64,000 nt of DNA from Takakia lepidozioides (taxonomy: Eukaryota; Streptophyta; Takakiopsida; Takakiales; Takakiaceae). A program made the translations under genes and the position numbers. Location: assembly GCA_030704615.1 (NCBI GenBank), contig CM060732.1:55285053-55349052 (forward strand), given 5' to 3'. A model generated the notes under the pieces. The model was not told the origin of the DNA, made no database searches, and was given only the letters and a program-made list of their open reading frames with translations. Below, in pieces: positions 33,800 through 45,214 of this stretch. Within the stretch, counting starts at the first letter, position 1; every line of letters starts with the position of its first letter.

Positions 33800-35370
33800 G
33801 ATAGCTCTACTTGAAGGAGCATCAGATATTTCCTATTGGATACTTTCTGTGAGGGAGTTAGTAGATACAAAAGAATGATCAATCAAACGGATCATGGCAT
33901 TGAATTTCAAAAGTCGTGTACAAAGTACGAGGGTTCCCATGTTGGGTTTGCATATACATGTAGCCTGACAAAAATGTAACTTGCAAGCGTTAAAATTATT
34001 TACATGAATTCATTCTAAAACATGTCCTCAAAGATCACTGTACTTCGCTTGTAATCCTCAGCAAATGAAGCAACAACCGTCCCGATCCTCAAGATGGATC
34101 TGTACAGAACTTAAATATATGATCCGTGGTCACTAGAAGCTGCGGCCGTAGATGAGATTGAGCTTCTGGTCGACGGATAGTGCAGTTTCTCCGCACATGA
34201 AATTTAGCTTCTCGTACTGGAAGGATAGTGCTTCCCTGGAAGAAGAAGCGTGTGTGGGCTGCATGGAAGTGACAGGATGGGTAGTTTTACCGCAGTGAAT
34301 TTTGGGTATTGCAACTTGTATGCCTGCATCATCGGCCTGCATGCCCCTGCGTTTCTTCCGCTGCGTTCCACCCAACGTGAAGGTGAAATTGAGGCAAACT
34401 CCACTCTTACACACGCAGCGAGGTTGACCCTTCGATTTATTGTTCCAATACAGGAACCGGATCTTATCAGACGCACATCGCGGACACCTGTGGTCACCTG
34501 GGTAGTCTGCAAAAGCAATCTGGTTGTCTCCATGATCTCTCTTTCTTTTCTTCGTTTCTTGATAAGAATTGGCGACGTTGGGATCCAAGTCCCGAAAAAC
34601 AGCTGAATCCGGTACTTGAGTTTCGTCCACCATTGGCAATTTATCCATCAAGTGTGTCTCCAGAAACTGGTCGTTGGCCGTTTTGTGGGGATCCAATTCC
34701 CGGAAACCCGCTGAATCCGGTAATTCAGCTTCGTTCACCATTGGCAATTTATCCGTAAAGTCATCATCGTCGACCTCTGGTAGAGCATTAAGGAGAGCTA
34801 GAATGTCATCATCATCGACCTCTGGTAGAGCATTCATGAGAGCTAGAATGTCAATATCTTGATCAGGATGGGCCATTACGTTGCACTCTCTCTCGCAGAC
34901 GTCTTCGCAGCCCATGCACGCAGGGAACAGGGTGGGCTCCAAGCTTCAGGGAGGGGGTTTATCCTGACTGCAGGTTGCTTCGTAGAACTTTCACAGTGTT
35001 TCCTGTTTGGATGTGTTGTTCCAAATACAGCTCCTGTCCTATTTGTCAACCATCTGCGTGGCATCAATACGTGTCAGCTGTCGCTCCCAGGTGTTTCCCT
35101 TAAAAAACAAAAAGAACAAATACATGTCACCATCCGACACACGTCTTTTAATGTGATACTCTTAATTGTTCTTTTTCTAAATTCACCCTGCTGTCCATTT
35201 ATTGGCTATCTGTTACTTTTTTGTTACATTCGTAACAATTAAATCCAGGGTGGCGGTGGACTGTAATTCTTGATTTAAAGTATATTGGGCCTGTAAATCA
35301 AGTGCCCTAATAATGGATAATGCAGTCAGTATGCATGATTGGGTGGGCCAGGTTTCTGAAACCGTACCTA
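33800..35370 (-). repeat. Inverted duplication, right copy
   Basis: This is the reverse complement of 19.60-21.18 kb. Relative to the left copy it has about 120 bp extra upstream of the gene (near 35.19-35.31 kb) and one fewer coding module. The distance between the two copies is about 12.6 kb. Confidence 0.9.
34133..34915 (-). CDS. Acidic repeat protein with aberrant Dof-like zinc finger, copy 2
   Basis: An intact frame of 260 residues from the ATG at 34915-34913, nearly identical to the gene at 19.93-20.83 kb. It keeps the two ALPEVDDDD units but has one LPMVDE-type module fewer, and substitutions such as LPMVNE and DPHKTAND. The zinc-finger block (CPRC...YWNN...QPR...C), the KKRKR run and the C-terminal QKLNLIYGRSF are unchanged. 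Both copies remaining open, while differing by a whole-module indel, suggests recent duplication and possibly selection on the frame. Function unknown. Confidence 0.7.
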   Translation of the reverse strand: MGCEDVCERECNVMAHPDQDIDILALMNALPEVDDDDILALLNALPEVDDDDFTDKLPMVNEAELPDSAGFRELDPHKTANDQFLETHLMDKLPMVDETQVPDSAVFRDLDPNVANSYQETKKRKRDHGDNQIAFADYPGDHRCPRCASDKIRFLYWNNKSKGQPRCVCKSGVCLNFTFTLGGTQRKKRRGMQADDAGIQVAIPKIHCGKTTHPVTSMQPTHASSSREALSFQYEKLNFMCGETALSVDQKLNLIYGRSF

Positions 35371-36449
35371 TAGAATGTAAATCAGTTTACCACAGAAACA
35401 AATTCAACCCTATGGTGCAAAAAAGAAAAAGTATACATACGTGGCAAATATAGAAGAAGGTTGACACAAAAGGTGACACATTTGTGTGTGAGTAATCTTG
35501 TGTAGCACAAGTCTCATGGGGTACGCTTCAATGTCGCCCATCAGGATCGGACCCATCAACGAAACAACTCCACAAAGGAAATGTGTTGAGACAGTTTTGC
35601 ACCAACACACAGACAGTAGGTACATGTGGGAAGAGTGGATTCCCATCACGCTTTTCGCGACGATGCATCACTGTCATGGTCTCTGCAGTGCAGCAACCGC
35701 AGGGGTACATCGATCTCGTAATCAAGCAAGGAGCAGAGGGATCGGTCACGGGGCTATGGCATCGCTCACAGCAGTGCATCATGCTTTGAGCTGCTCCACA
35801 CTCATGGGCCCCTGGTGTGCACTGTAGAGGTGAATTATAACATAGTCATGGGAGCTGAGATCTGAATGGAAGAAGGTCGGAGGACGGATTGTATAAGCTT
35901 TAACACTGCTTTGTAATTAAGCCGAGTTCACGTGCAGAGAAGAACTAGTACATAGTTGGGTAGCAGTGAGTGAGCAGCGTGTGAAGCAAGACAGAGACTG
36001 CAAGGAGAGAGGTAGCGTTGTGGGAGGGAGAGCTTGACGATCAGAGGGTTGGGTATGGAATGGACGTTAAGCACCCTATTCCTGCTCTACAATAAAACTA
36101 GTCTCCAATTTTCATTCATCCCTAGAATTTTTTTGAGGGGGCAAAACAATAAGACCCCCCCTACGAAGCAAGGGGGCAGCAAGGGATAGGAGAGACCACC
36201 TTGGCAAGCCAAGCAAGACAGACGCTATACCGGAAATTGCAGTTAAAGAGATGAGTAATCCGATCCACCACAGAACCATGACAAACAATCATGAGAGCCT
36301 AAGACTTAGGTGAGGAGCAAAATGAATTTTGTCCTTTTTCAAATGAAATCATTTTTGACATTGCAGTTAGTCACCTTTGATTTCTTCATCAAAATAAAAA
36401 GAAAGAAAGAAAGAATTATAAAAAATATAGAAGTTATTTGGCCAAATTG
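35371..36449. other. Spacer
   Basis: No gene recognised. Short frames at 35498-35827 (+) and 35410-35782 (-) lack motifs. A run of AAAGA/AAAG units lies near 36.39-36.42 kb. The right end holds 3' flanking sequence of the leftward INTS11-like gene. Confidence 0.4.
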
Positions 36450-39400
36450 CTATGACAACTTCAGCTTCAGTGTTCTTAGGATCCCCAAGGCCCTGTTTGC
36501 AACTGCGTCATCTGCAGCTGACCAATCACATGTCAAAATGACTACAGGTGCACCTCTATCATCACCCCCCGTCCCTCCTTGTGACGAAAACTCCCTAACT
36601 ACTTTGAGACTTTCAGAGTCAACCAAGCTCTTGGGGTACACCCGAATAGTTAGTGATTTGCCTCGTATGCTATCCACTAACTCCTCCAAAACTCCCTCCC
36701 CAAGCCATTTTACCAACCCCAGATAAACCACGTGAAGAATTGATGATGGAGTCAATGAATCTGGTCCCAATACTGAGCCCAAACTGATGACTTCTGGCTC
36801 CTGACCTTTGCTTCCATTCGAAAGGCTCTCTGCTGGAGTGGATAAATCAGGGATGGCGTTGATGTCAAGTTTCATGCTGTCCCGAACTCTCCTCTCTGCC
36901 TTCTGGACATTATGCTCCAAAATCAGAGGGTCAGTCATAATGTCTGCAGTTGCTGTAGATTCAAATTCTGGACCTTCCTCAGTAGACTCTTCCAGCACAG
37001 GCTCGCGCTCCAAGTCAAGGCTAAGGTGTCGTTGCAAGTCCATGCGATACCGCTTCTTGGATGGCTCCTCAACTTTTTGTTCCTACAAACACATACAACC
37101 TGTTCCGTTCAAAATGTACACATTGATGCCATCACACAAGCTCAGCTAACGACATCCTCAGTGTGATCTCAAGATGGTCCACAGAAAATCATTTGTACAG
37201 AACCTTTCAAAGAAGGTAGAATGGACCTAACTACAAGATCCAGCATTGAATGGCATGGAAAGGAGCACCATCAAGAAGGAATTACCTCAGCTGTACAAGC
37301 TGGAATGCCAACCTCCAAGGCAACTGGGGTTTCTGCAATGCCGCTTTTGAGTGTCTGTGAGCATCCTGGTGATATTAGTGCATTCACCTCTACTGTACAA
37401 TCTCCCTCACCTTCACCATCCTGGGCTAGGTAAATTGGACAGAGACATGAGAAGCTCATGTTATGGGGCACCATGCCTAAGGTAGATGACACTTCATTAG
37501 GATGGATCAATTTAATCCTCGAAGAATCGTCCATAATCACAACCCCTTCTGCAGTGATCCTTTCTCTCATGTGAGGCAGTTGTGGCTGATGTCCGCTTGT
37601 CTGCAACCGATAGGATTGTAGCCGTGCCATAAGCTCTGATTGTTCATCATTTTCTGGTGTATGGTCGATAGATATCGACCTTTGGTTGGGCCTGTCCATG
37701 TGACCAGTGAGAAATTGCTTAGAAATTCCTACTTTGACTCTGCAGCGGGAGACGATTTCCACAGTTTCGTGGTTCGCCGGGTCATAACATGGAATCCCTG
37801 GGTCCACATTGCAATGAACTCATCAGATAAGACAAACCTAAGGAACTACTTTGGTCTCCGCCACATCTGAATCAACCTGTCTCTGTGTACTTGCTTCCAG
37901 TTGTCCTACATCTGGCTTGTCCCACTTATCTCTCTAGTGCTGGAACACAAGTGGTGCTTTCTCCATATAATGGTAATGCAAGCCTTATATTTAACACTCA
38001 ATCCATCACCAAATCACATGGGAGCTAGTCTCAGCGAAAAGATAGACCCTCCTCGCCCTGGATTTAGCTAAATAAATGCCTTAGGATCTTTGTGGGAGTA
38101 TTGCCTTCACGGGATGTCAAAGCATCGGTTAATTCCTCTCTTGTTGAGAGGCACTTAACTAGTCCACAGACCATGACATGGTAGGACATTGTCAGATACA
38201 TTGTCACATGTCAGCATGTCAAAGCAGTCGCCAGAGATCCAAATCCTCTCTTTCAAAGTATTAGACATTAAATCTAAAAAGAATCCCAAAGTACTGCACA
38301 GTCTGAAGGCTACATTATGGACAATACCATGGTATTGATTCATAATGTCATAGATCTCCATTGGAGTGCCCAAAAAGGTCAACCTACAGTCTGGGTTCCC
38401 AAATAGGGTGCTAGTGTAGAGAGCCCAAAGACCAATGCATTCCTGTACCAGCAAATTTACCCTCCACACAACATCTCAATTCATTCAGGGTTATGCGTAG
38501 ACCAGTCTCACCCAAATCTGTGGAGATCTTGTTTTTCAAAATAACCATTTTTGGCTTCTCTCCATGAACCAGAACTACGTTGTGCGGTGCCACATGCCTG
38601 ACAAGGTCCAGAATGCCCTTGGCATCGGTGTGCGCACTGAATGACAGGTGCTGGACCTGCACTCGGGGAATACGTGAAACATCACCACTACGCCTCTGAA
38701 GTAAAGCTAATATGTGGTTTGCATTAGAAGTACCAGAACTGTCGATCTGCTGCCACAAATTACCTTCTCCCACTACCTCACCTTTAGAGCCACTTCTGAC
38801 CATTAACAAATCGAGCTTAACTCAATCTTGGCCATCTTCAAGGGCTCAGCAGATAACAATTAACTTCAAGCAAAGAATGCAAAAATTCTCAGAAAAATGA
38901 GCTTGGGAATGGTTACAACAGAAATAGATCAAGCAGTGTCTTGTTATGAGACCCCTGGTTGAACTCTCAGCACAATGGCTGTCGGCTTCAAAACTCACAG
39001 CACGTAGGTCAACCACCCATACACAGTGCAGCTAGAATACAGAGAGAAGCATTGAAGAACAAACCTGACACCGCACATCTAATTGGGTACGTTTGTCAAT
39101 GTCGATTTTGGTGGGCTTTCCAGACATTAACTTGTTGCCAACAGTTCCTGCAACACAATACCTGCTTGCACATGGTCCGAATGAGTAAGGAAGCAGCAAC
39201 ACCGTAAGATAAGGAAATAGCTGGAAGGCAGCAAAGTAATAGAACCCATGGCTGGTTAGCACCATGAGCTCCAGTCATACATTTTCACTCTTGCGGTGAC
39301 CTGTTTCAAAAAGAGAAATGTGACCATAAGCATCAGAAACTTCCTTTGTTGCACGCCAAAGCCTTGTCGCCAACAGTGATAGGGGAGGAGATAAAGAGGA

Positions 39401-42400
39401 TAGGATAGCAAGTGCCTTTGCTGAACGCTCCATCTAGGAGAACTGACATTTCTTCGTGAAAGGCATTACCACTGTATGGATTAAAATTGAAAGACTCATA
39501 GACTTAGCTTTTCTACATCCATCTGGCTTTAGACCATTGCTCCAGGCGGACAAAGCAAGGGAGAGCAGCAGGAGGCACTGCCATCATGAAGGGCACACTC
39601 CAGAAGTAGGATTCCCATGGGAGAGAAGAAGAAACTTAATACGCCCAGGGAGGCCCACGGCCCACAGTCACAGTAGAATAACATATAACAAAGAACGATC
39701 AAAACCCTAGACATTGGCCAGAGACGAAACAGAAAGAAGAATTGTAATGAAATGGGACTTTATAACATCCGCAGAAAGCTCAAAGAGACAAGAAAAGCAA
39801 GAAACAAGAAACTATAAAAAGACAGAGTGAAGCCAGAAGGAGCCCAAAAGAAATTTTCTCATGTCCACAAGGGAAAGGCTCACACCCTGGCAATATTATC
39901 ATGTTGGCCTCTGAGGGTGCCCAGTGCTTGAACACTTCCAGGGAAAGGCCCCCACTAAGCATTCCAGGAGTGGCAAACAGAACACACGGCCCTGGGGCAT
40001 CGATTTGAGAGCGATCAAATGGAGCAACTGCCACCATATTCACAACATGTCAGGAACAACAAATATGTCTAGGGCCAAATGCATCCATGAGACTAGACTA
40101 AAGTGTAAACTGCAAACTGATATTCAAAAACAGGCCATCTGATGTCATTTAACTGCGCACTGGAAGCAGGCCAGCACACTATGCCACCATGCATTAAACT
40201 GCAACACTAGTCAGTATGGGTGTCAAGGTCCCCACTGTCATTTACCATGTTTAAAGTCAAATGTGTTACGGGTGACATATGTGTCTTTGACCTTCTGATT
40301 GGTCCAGCTGATTAGCAGCTTGTAGTACACGTTTGCCTGCATAGTTAAACCTGTAACACCCAGAGTAATGTTAGTGCAGAACCACACTCCTATTGCTCAA
40401 AGAGCTTATGGGACAAGAGACAGCAGGAAACAAAGAGAGAGTGGGCCCCTCAACAAGCAGCTCAAAAACAACTACTGATCAAAGGCTTGTCTAAGATGTA
40501 ACGTCTCATGCAGATATGCTGCCAAGCAGTTCTGATCCTACGATAAACGAGCGCAAGTTGAGAACCACTGGACCCTCTGTAAGAGATTGACATTGCAATA
40601 AGTACAGTATCTCCCATGGATCTCATAGTAGAGAGGACAGTGAAAGAAGAATATGTTCCTTGGTTTCTATCTCCCTGCTGTCATCTCTAGCGCAAGCTGT
40701 CAGCATACTGAAGGTTGTCCTATCTACCAGTCTCTGTCTGCAGATTGTGGGAGCCCACCCTAAACCTTCCGAAAGAATGTACTCATAAGACATTGTTTGC
40801 CGTAGTCTAAACCCGGGTCGTTCAAAGAATTAAGAGGTCTTGAAACCAGCGATTTTGAGTGTCATAGAGGTCGCGAGGGCCCAGGCTGGCAGCCATTTTG
40901 GTGGTAGGGCTTGCGACCCGTCAGGACTAGTTGGAAGATGGCTCTGATCTCAAGAGTACACAAGCTAATTCAGCATATAAAATCTGTGATGATGTAGTAT
41001 CTTAGCCCAAAGCATTCCTTGGAGGAAAGACGATTGCAGGGGTTCCAGATTTTCTCCCACCCTGGAACAGGCACCCCAGGGAACCAAAACTAGCAGCCAT
41101 AAATGGCAGCAGGAGTGACAACTGCGTCAAAGAGTGATTTTTTCCTGGGGGTGGGGTGGGGCGGGGGCAGATGGTTTTGTTTGCATTAGCTTTACCTAGA
41201 GAAGCAGCAAGATGGCCTTTCTATCCGTTAGTAGCAGTCGATGCAAACTGATTTGAGTGTGTGAATAAGCAGACCCAGATATGAGTGTCAATTGCTTGCT
41301 GGTTGAAGAGGAGTCTCCAATCAGCATGGCCATTGAAAAACATGATCTTGATTTACGAAGATCAAAAATTTCTTAGGTCCACAGGAAGGCCAAAGGGACA
41401 GGGGGAAGAAACAGAACCAATATTGAAACAAAACAAGGAGTTACTCAAGGGTGGCACGAAGGTAGAATGTCTCTTGGAGGGCAGCTGCAAATAAAGGCAC
41501 TTCAGGCCCTCAGAGCTACAGGTGTCTGCCAGAACCTCGACCAAGGACCTAATTGAGGGGGAGAGAGAGAGGCAAGAGAGAGAGCCTACCTGCCGAGAAG
41601 TAAATAGGGGCTTTCAGATTCATGCGTTCCCAGTACTCATCCAGGAGGATGCACAATTCCTGAACCCCCAATCCCACCCCAGCCTTCTGTTACTATTACC
41701 CTCCTTTTCAGAGAAGTGCTCTATTGACCCTAGCTGTGCTGGTTGCTCCTGTGAGTACTAGCTGGCATTTTGAAGGCTATGGGGAATATTTCAAAGGCTT
41801 CTGAAATCATGCAGACGATATCATGTCCATCCTTCATCCACTTAAGACAACTGTTATGCAGTCAAGGCCACCAGAAACCCCACATGGCTGGGATGACTTT
41901 CTGAAATGTGTTGACTCAATGTCCAAACCCAGCATAAAGTGAGAGAAGAAAGAAAGAAACAGAAAACTTGATAACATCCACAAAGGGCCATGATGGTCCA
42001 TGGGACAAGAGGGGAGAAGAAATAATAAATAACGCAAGAAGTACCATTCCAGGATGATACTGATATATGTCAAACCAATAAAGTACCTGAGCCCTTCCAA
42101 GAGCAAAAACAGGGATGAGCACCTTGCCCCCTGCAGCTACACATGTGTGAACCTGCACATTGAAACACTAGGTCAGCATATTTGCCACACTGTAACACAT
42201 TCCACATTGTACAGGGTTGACAACCAGGTTGGAAGTATGACATGTAATTCTTAGTAGATGGTAGCAAAGATTATGAGAAATGATTACTGTCTTACTTCCA
42301 TTTCAGGAATTGATGCAAAAGTAACTTACTGCTTTCAAAAAGTCGCGTTCACGGGCTCGCTTGGAATCACGCACAGTGGTCGCATATGTTGATCTGCAGT

Positions 42401-44232
42401 AATTTTGGCAAGAGGTATATATGCGTTAGTAGTCAGGAGCACCACCCAGTCTCATGATGATGGTTGGGTTACATACTGCAGAGAGAGAAACACATGTGGG
42501 CGGGGATAGTCAAGGAAGGCATCATACTCAGTAATAAGGAGGTCTGGCTCCAGGCGATCTATCTGGGCAGCCCCTAGGTGGCGATCTGGAGTCATGTTAT
42601 AATCTCCTGTGTATATCACAGTGTCGGCCCCTGCCTTCACATAAAACATCGCAGCTCCAAGCACCTATCTCAAACATTTTCAATGATAATTAGATACATA
42701 GCTTTATTTCCAGACCAGCATAAGAGGGTCAATCCTTCAGAAACTAGAAAGGATCTCTGACTTTTTGCTTTGAAACCGAAAACCATCTGGACACCAGGCG
42801 AGTTGTCAGAACGTCTTATATACAACTGCAAACAAAATCACTACTACATATGACAAACTTACCCAATTCTGAAAAGGGATGGTAGGTGACTTACATGGCC
42901 TGCATAATAAGCTCTAATCTCAAGATCTGCATCAACCTGTATCGTTTGCCGCAAATCAACCGCAGTCACTGTAAATCCCCCAGGTAATCTATGTTAGTAA
43001 TCTCAAGCAATTGCATCTCTGCACTGAATCCCTGAAAGCCCTACTTGGCAAAGTCTGCCCAACTTCAAAATGCTCATTAACAGGCTGCAATGACATGATA
43101 CTAGGAAATACGAGGTTGACTTTAGCCACCCCTCTAGCCCTCTAGCAGCAACAGATGGGAGTTTACATGTGTGTGACAGACAGGGAGAGAGACCTTTTTT
43201 CATGCATTGCTGGATCTGGAGGACACTGAACTGCTCCTGTTCTCCTTTCCTCTCAACCATCACCTTCCGATAATCCTCCAGCATCAAGGGTGCCAGTGCT
43301 TTAGTTGGATACTGAAACCTTCACAAGAGTTGTCCATGTGTTATGCATGGATGAGGCATATTTTCAGCCTGAATTCACCTGGCCTTGCAATCAAGTTGTG
43401 ATTCTAAATTATGCTGTTGGAATTGGCAGTCCGATTTGTGAGAGGTACTTTATAGATCTGTCTGTCAACATGCAGAGACTGGAACAGTGGAGGATTATGG
43501 CCCTTACAGTCATGTAAACAGGGCCTTCATAGCCACAGACTTCGGTGAAGTATGGTAGAGCTCCAATGTGATCCAAATGGCTGCAAGGACAAATAGTCAT
43601 CAAGAGAGAGACATGATGTACACGTAATGAAGTTGTTTGGCGTCGGAGATGTCAAAGCATAGTGGCCCTGAGACAAAAACATTACAGCCTAAATGGTGGC
43701 ACAGATTACAACTCAACTGTCCCACAAAGTCATGCACAATGAGCAGTAGTATTCATAGAATGTGAAATAAATGCATCATAAAAGTAGTAACCATATGACT
43801 ATGACTTGTGAAGTGTGCCAGATTTCAAAGGGAGAGAAGGGAGAGTATGACAAGGGAACATGTTATCTGCAACAATTATGAGGACCAAGAAGACAATCAC
43901 ACACAGGAGATTCAATATCCTTCCGGACAAGGAGTGCAAACAAAGAAGACCTAAACACATAATACTTGCATGGAATCCAAAAATAGTCTGAAATATCAAT
44001 TTGAGACTATCCGCAACAGAGCTTACAAGTGAGTCACGATAACACAGTCAATAGCTTGAGTGTAGTTGCCAGTCTTTGAAATGAATGAGAAATCTGGGTA
44101 CCGGCGCTCATCCTGGTAGCCCATATGCATACCACAGTCGAACATAATATTTTTTCCTCCCACCGTCACTATCACGCAGCTCTTTCCCACATCTTGGCCA
44201 GCCCCTGCATCGCCATTGACGGAATATGGCAT
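36450..44232 (-). CDS. CPSF73-II: Integrator subunit 11 / CPSF73-II endonuclease (14 exons)
   Basis: Exons, leftward: 44232-44027, 43580-43508, 43311-43194, 42968-42895, 42664-42528, 42393-42330, 42152-42087, 41659-41590, 40350-40246, 40027-39886, 39161-39065, 38656-38512, 37797-37286 and 37082-36450. Every junction is GT-AG and keeps phase; total 813 residues. It is a metallo-beta-lactamase/beta-CASP RNA endonuclease. The signature HFHLDH (68-73) is split by intron 1. AYYAGH ends at H157, YTGDYN holds D178, RAQELCILL marks the beta-CASP start, FATPGML lies in the beta-CASP part, and [10 protein letters not shown] has H393. The Integrator catalytic subunit cleaves nascent snRNA and other transcripts. 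I chose the start at 44232 because it places a short leader before [10 protein letters not shown]. The plant protein is, as I recall, about 610 residues; exons 13-14 make this one longer. Confidence 0.93.
39749..39860 (+). repeat. Dispersed repeat, copy 2 (partial)
   Basis: ATAACATCCGCAGAAAGCTC, then an AAGCAAGAAACAAGAAA run and AGCCCAAAAG, match copy 1 at 8.5 kb. It lies in intron 10 of the INTS11-like gene, ending close to exon 10. Confidence 0.6.
40396..40650 (+). repeat. Dispersed repeat, copy 3
   Basis: GCTCAAAGAGCTTATGGGAC, then CTGCCAAGCAGTTCTGATCC and ATCTCATAGTAGAGAGGACA, match copy 1 over about 250 bp. It sits in intron 8 of the INTS11-like gene, antisense to it. Confidence 0.65.
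40778..40808 (-). mobile_element. 31-bp LINE tail insertion
   Basis: On the minus strand, ACGGCAAACAATGTCTTATG continuing to AGTACA matches the last 31 bp of the LINE family with about three differences. It is a solitary 3' end in intron 8 of the INTS11-like gene. No clear target-site duplication was found. Confidence 0.7.
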
Positions 44233-44469
44233 TGAAGAGCAACAGTGGAAGGGGGGTGTAACATATTCAGGCTGCACGTGACGAGAGCGACTGGATATTT
44301 TATTAGAGGTCGGGAGTCCCTTTGCTTCTGGGACTACTGTTAATTGAATCCCACTAGAATTCCATGAAATTCTCCAATTATGACTCACTTGCAAAGCACA
44401 GATGCCATATCATCATTAGTCAAGGTTCCATGGCTCTTCATTCAACACTCCCCACAAAGCTAAACCTTA

Positions 44470-44497
44470 CTTCCTTCCTTCCTTCCTTCCTTCCTTC
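44470..44497. repeat. (TTCC)n microsatellite
   Basis: Seven TTCC units lie upstream of the INTS11-like start codon. Confidence 0.9.
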
Positions 44498-44941
44498 GGA
44501 TATCTCCCTGCTTCCTTCCTGATGGCTCTCTCGTCCCTTCGAGATGATTGTGAATGTAGAAGGAACGAAGCTTTACTTGCTGAGTGGCGGAAAGACGGAA
44601 AGACGGCGAGAGAGGGGGAAGGCACAAACCAAGGGGAACACATTTGATGATCATTTTTTCTTGCAGGAGAATGCCTGTGAACTTCTTTCACAGTTTTCTC
44701 TGTGGCCGTGCCTCGCTCTCCTTCTGCCTATGTTCCATCACCCAACAAGTCTCTCCTCTCCCTCACACAAACAATTACGCAAGCTGCGTGATCCCTGCTC
44801 TTCCTTCAGGTTGTTTCTAGGAAAACATCGTTGACAAACATTTCTTCCTCCATAATCGTGGGCCCTCATCTTTGAGAACGTAGATGTGATCATGTCACTT
44901 TATGTACCATTGTATGTAAAGGAAACATTACGAAAACAGAG

Positions 44942-44957
44942 TAGGGTTTAGGGTTTT
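44942..44957. promoter_or_regulatory. Telo-box-like motif
   Basis: AGGGTTTAGGGTTT gives two overlapping telo-box cores (AAACCCTA on the minus strand), about 0.7 kb upstream of the leftward INTS11-like gene. Telo-boxes are frequent in promoters of plant housekeeping genes. A role here is inference from position. Confidence 0.4.
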
Positions 44958-45063
44958 TGGAACCCCCTTTCACACATGGAAACATTGGGATTCTTGCTTG
45001 TGGATGGTTTTGTTAGTTTTTTTCTTGATGTCTCTCTTCTTCTTTTCCTGATTTGGATGAACC

Positions 45064-45209
45064 ACCGGATTCAGATTCAGCTGTTTTTTCAGGAATTGGA
45101 TCCCAACGTAATGGCCAAAGACCACCACCATTGGCAATTTATCCACCAAGAAAAACTGGTCTTTGGCCATTACGGTGGGATCTAATTCCTGAAAAACAGC
45201 TGAATCCGG
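45064..45209 (-). ncRNA. Hairpin locus made from a Dof-like gene module (candidate small-RNA precursor)
   Basis: Left arm 45064-45122 and right arm 45153-45207 are inverted copies of one coding module of the acidic Dof-like genes (the LPDSAVFQELDP...MAKDQF unit), with a loop of about 30 nt that also derives from the module (DKLPMV part). Differences between arms are a 6-bp duplication (ATTCAG), a one-T indel and two substitutions. A minus-strand transcript would carry the module in sense and then antisense. No expression evidence is available from sequence alone. Confidence 0.6.
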
Positions 45210-45214
45210 TAGTT

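Noticed and set aside
44023-44394. Longer N-terminus for the INTS11-like protein, starting at 44394
   Set aside because: The frame is open there but begins without ATG, and the family starts close to the GAGQ block; ATG 44232 fits better.
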